Below, piece after piece: positions 62,084 to 64,000 of a stretch of 64,000 nt of DNA. How positions within the stretch are numbered: position 1 is the stretch's first letter; every line of letters starts with the position of its first letter. Where the stretch lies: the NCBI GenBank assembly GCA_023426125.1, contig JAFABI010000060.1, forward strand, positions 62,001 to 126,000, in the 5' to 3' direction. Position numbers and translations under genes: made by a program. Source of the stretch: Bacillota bacterium. Its GTDB lineage: Bacteria > Bacillota > Clostridia > Acetivibrionales > DTU013. The notes below the pieces were generated by a model that was not told the DNA's origin, ran no database searches, and saw nothing but the letters and a program-made list of their open reading frames with translations.

Positions 62084-62857
62084 TTAAAAACCGGGATGGG
62101 AAAGCTGAGCTACATTGTTTTTATATACCATGGTGCAATTCCTGCCGGAGTGCTTTGCTTCATACAGGGCATGGTCGGATGTCCGGATGAGGTTGTTTTT
62201 ACTGTTGCAAAGGGTAGGATAGGTAGATACGCCCACACTGCAACTGATGGATGAAATTACGATACCATCCAGCGGAGGGATATATGCTTCCGACACCTCA
62301 TGGCGTATCCTTTCGGCGATGGACTGAGCAGTCTCGGTATCGGTGGAGGGAAGGACTACGATAAACTCATCGCCGCCATATCTGGCAATTATATCGCTTT
62401 TCCGGATACATTTAAGGACTACCTGCGCAAAGATTGTAAGCACATGATCGCCAAGGGTATGTCCATATGTATCGTTGATATCTTTGAAATGATCCATGTC
62501 CACCATGATCATGCTGACTTTCCTGTTATGCTTGTTTGCCGCTGCAATTTCATTATCCAGAAACGGATCAAGGTAGCTTCGGTTATATAATTCTGTTAAT
62601 TTGTCCGTTGATGCTTGCGTTTTAAGGATCTCCAGCAATTTAACACTGTATCTGAGCCTGAAATTCCAGTAAACAAGCAGGAAGGCAAGTACTCCTGCCG
62701 GCAGGGTGCAAATGCCCAAAATAATGCGTGCATTCCAGGTGCTTTTAAAAAAAAGGGATTCTGCCACAATGTACATTAGAAAGCCGAGCCCTATTCCGGA
62801 AAAAACTGCTGCTAACGTCTTGCTGGCGGGAATACTACATTTTTCAAACTGACTCAT
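62084..62857 (-). CDS. diguanylate cyclase (GGDEF) with two membrane helices
   Basis: 257 residues from the ATG at 62857; a TTG three codons upstream is possible, and the ribosome site (GAGG) is poorly spaced for either. Two transmembrane helices lie at about 14-32 and 44-63 with no sensor domain between. The GGDEF motif is intact (RYGGDEF, 161-165). An RxxD inhibitory site lies five residues before it (RKSD, 152-155). It should synthesise c-di-GMP from GTP at the membrane and be product-inhibited. Together with the HD-GYP protein at 54888 it gives this region both synthesis and breakdown of the messenger. Confidence 0.93.
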   Translation of the reverse strand: MSQFEKCSIPASKTLAAVFSGIGLGFLMYIVAESLFFKSTWNARIILGICTLPAGVLAFLLVYWNFRLRYSVKLLEILKTQASTDKLTELYNRSYLDPFLDNEIAAANKHNRKVSMIMVDMDHFKDINDTYGHTLGDHVLTIFAQVVLKCIRKSDIIARYGGDEFIVVLPSTDTETAQSIAERIRHEVSEAYIPPLDGIVISSISCSVGVSTYPTLCNSKNNLIRTSDHALYEAKHSGRNCTMVYKNNVAQLSHPGF

Positions 62858-62944
62858 ACGGCCCAAATACCTCGCATATCAATACTCAAATGATCGGACG
62901 AAATTGGTGACATGATGTTCAACTTGTGTATAAAGTAGTATATC

Positions 62945-63039
62945 ATAGGAGGGTTAAAATGAAAACAAAGTCAGGGATATTTCTCAGAAAGAATATTTCG
63001 ACAAAAAATTCCCATTTATGGTTTTCTTTCTATAAGCCG
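62945..63039 (+). other. orphan ribosome site and ATG facing the manA 3' end
   Basis: AGGAGGG-TTAAA-ATG (start at 62959) opens MKTKSGIFLRKNISTKNSHL on the plus strand and then runs antisense into manA. The start signal is strong, but beyond the first 25 codons the frame is a shadow of manA. It may be the preserved start of a gene whose body was lost. Confidence 0.35.
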
Positions 63040-64000
63040 CTATTCCATTATGATTCCGCCGATGGATGCAAGGATGTTTTCCTTGCTGTAGCCCGACCTT
63101 GCCAGCGGTTCCAAAACGTCCCTCCGTATGTTGGGAACATAGCTTTTCAGAGCTTTCAGCCTGCCAGTGAATGCATATTTCCCGAGTGCAGCCGGCAGGA
63201 GGATGGATTCGCCGGCTTTCATATCAAGACTTCCGGTATCCCACGCAATAGTGCCGGACCCTTCAAATGCAGTGTATATGAAGAATTTCTCACCGCCGGC
63301 ATATTCCGTTACCTTGCCGTTGACAGAATAGACCTCTACAGAGAAATAGTGATTGGCGACAATATATTTTTTTGAAGAACCGTTTCCCAGGTCAATCGCC
63401 AGGCCTTCATATTTTTCTTTTCTGCCGAGGGAGTTGAAATCAATTACCTCCAGAGCTTTTTGGATATGCAGGGGTCTGTCGGTACGTCCGTAATCGTAGA
63501 CCCTGTAAGTCGTATCGGAGTTCTGCTGAACCTCCGCAAGCATAATGCCCTGACCGATGGCGTGAACCAGGCCGGAAGGGATGTTGATGGCGTCGCCCGG
63601 AAAGACTTCGATGGTTTTCAGGCAGTCTTCTACGTTGTTGTCCTGGACCGCCTGTGCGAAAGCTTCCCGGGTAACGCCCGGACGGACGTCGTAAACAAGC
63701 TTCGCCCCGGGTTTGGCTGCGATAATGTACCACATTTCATTTTTTCCATATTCCCCGTTTTCATGTACCTGGGCATAGCGGTCATCAGGATGTACCTGGA
63801 CGGAAAGGTTTTTATCCGCATCGATGAATTTTACCAACAGTGGAAACTTTTCCAGGTCCTTTTCCGGCAGTTCATTTCCGATAAGGTCCCTTCCCAGCTG
63901 CTTTATGAGATCCGGTAGGGCAGTTCCCGCGAATTCTCCGTTTGCTACGATGCTGGTGCCGTTTTTGTGGCAGGAAACCTCCCAGCTTTCGGCAACGATT
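63040..64000 (-). CDS. manA: mannose-6-phosphate isomerase, class I (5' end beyond window)
   Basis: 320 codons are visible; the N-terminus is off the right edge. The visible part begins IVAESWEVSCHKNGTSIVANG. The zinc-site blocks are FIDADKNLSVQVHPDD, NEMWYIIA and IPSGLVHAIG. The C-terminal jelly-roll includes KFFIYTAFEGSGTIAWDTGS. It interconverts mannose 6-phosphate and fructose 6-phosphate for sugar catabolism or mannose-derived cell-wall synthesis. Confidence 0.93.
   Translation of the reverse strand, partial: IVAESWEVSCHKNGTSIVANGEFAGTALPDLIKQLGRDLIGNELPEKDLEKFPLLVKFIDADKNLSVQVHPDDRYAQVHENGEYGKNEMWYIIAAKPGAKLVYDVRPGVTREAFAQAVQDNNVEDCLKTIEVFPGDAINIPSGLVHAIGQGIMLAEVQQNSDTTYRVYDYGRTDRPLHIQKALEVIDFNSLGRKEKYEGLAIDLGNGSSKKYIVANHYFSVEVYSVNGKVTEYAGGEKFFIYTAFEGSGTIAWDTGSLDMKAGESILLPAALGKYAFTGRLKALKSYVPNIRRDVLEPLARSGYSKENILASIGGIIME

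Noticed and set aside
62926..63375. 149-residue plus-strand protein
   Set aside because: Apart from the strong start signal, the frame is the antisense of manA; only the start is reported.

Overview
The window looks like a chromosomal segment of an anaerobic, plant- or host-glycan-degrading member of the Clostridia (Firmicutes). Pointers are the strong GGAGG ribosome sites, frequent TTG/GTG starts, YtrA-type GntR regulators, an M-box riboswitch, CUT1 sugar importers with lipoprotein binding proteins and no local ATPase, membrane-bound AraC-type sensors, and the NifU-like/GGGtGRT protein pair. The species cannot be fixed from the sequence alone.

Layout. 1-1036 (minus): a CorA-type magnesium transporter running off the left edge, preceded by a promoter, an M-box riboswitch, an intrinsic terminator and a possible small ORF. 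1221-3494 (plus): GntR/YtrA regulator, ABC ATPase, permease and a small secreted peptide. 3514-4172: tRNA-Met, tRNA-Glu and tRNA-Val with promoters and terminators, then decayed two-component or AraC genes. 4738-15602: sugar-import and hydrolysis operon (AraC sensor, binding protein, two permeases, GH116-like glycosidase, frameshifted DUF4438 gene, metallophosphoesterase). 15952-33778: a second, very long same-strand locus (two permeases, binding protein, AraC sensor, tandem esterase, two Gfo/Idh/MocA oxidoreductases, a second esterase, a beta-lactamase-fold hydrolase, PHP protein, ceramidase-like protein, GH4 enzyme, N-formylglutamate-amidohydrolase-like protein). 33768-36952 (minus): PAS-SpoIIE phosphatase, WrbA flavodoxin, DUF3784-like membrane protein. 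37118-39094: a second YtrA-type regulator/ABC exporter operon. 39458-41583: a small membrane protein and a membrane-anchored MutS homologue. 41858-50659: a third importer with its binding protein, a GH106-like glycosidase (minus) and a third AraC sensor. 50944-54788: a triplicated QueG-like iron-sulfur protein divergent from a LacI-sensor/LuxR-HTH fusion. 54888-64000: HD-GYP protein, Rpn remnant, glgB, NifU-like and GGGtGRT genes, a DUF2680-like secreted protein, a diguanylate cyclase and a partial mannose-6-phosphate isomerase.

How it fits together (inference): each of three extracellular-sensing AraC proteins sits beside one ATPase-less importer, and the imported glycoside is then handled in the cytoplasm by GH116, GH4 and GH106-like enzymes, esterases that remove acyl groups, and NAD-dependent oxidoreductases. 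The ATPase must be supplied from elsewhere in the genome.

The least expected layer is non-coding. Three families of short palindromic interspersed repeats occur here (about 100 bp R1, about 115 bp R2 with TACTACAGCG ends, and R3 with GTAGGGGCG ends). Several copies supply or touch the stop codon of the adjacent gene. Other standouts are a shared four-cysteine insert in the two Gfo/Idh/MocA paralogues, the triplicated QueG-like protein, and the small ORFs behind the M-box.
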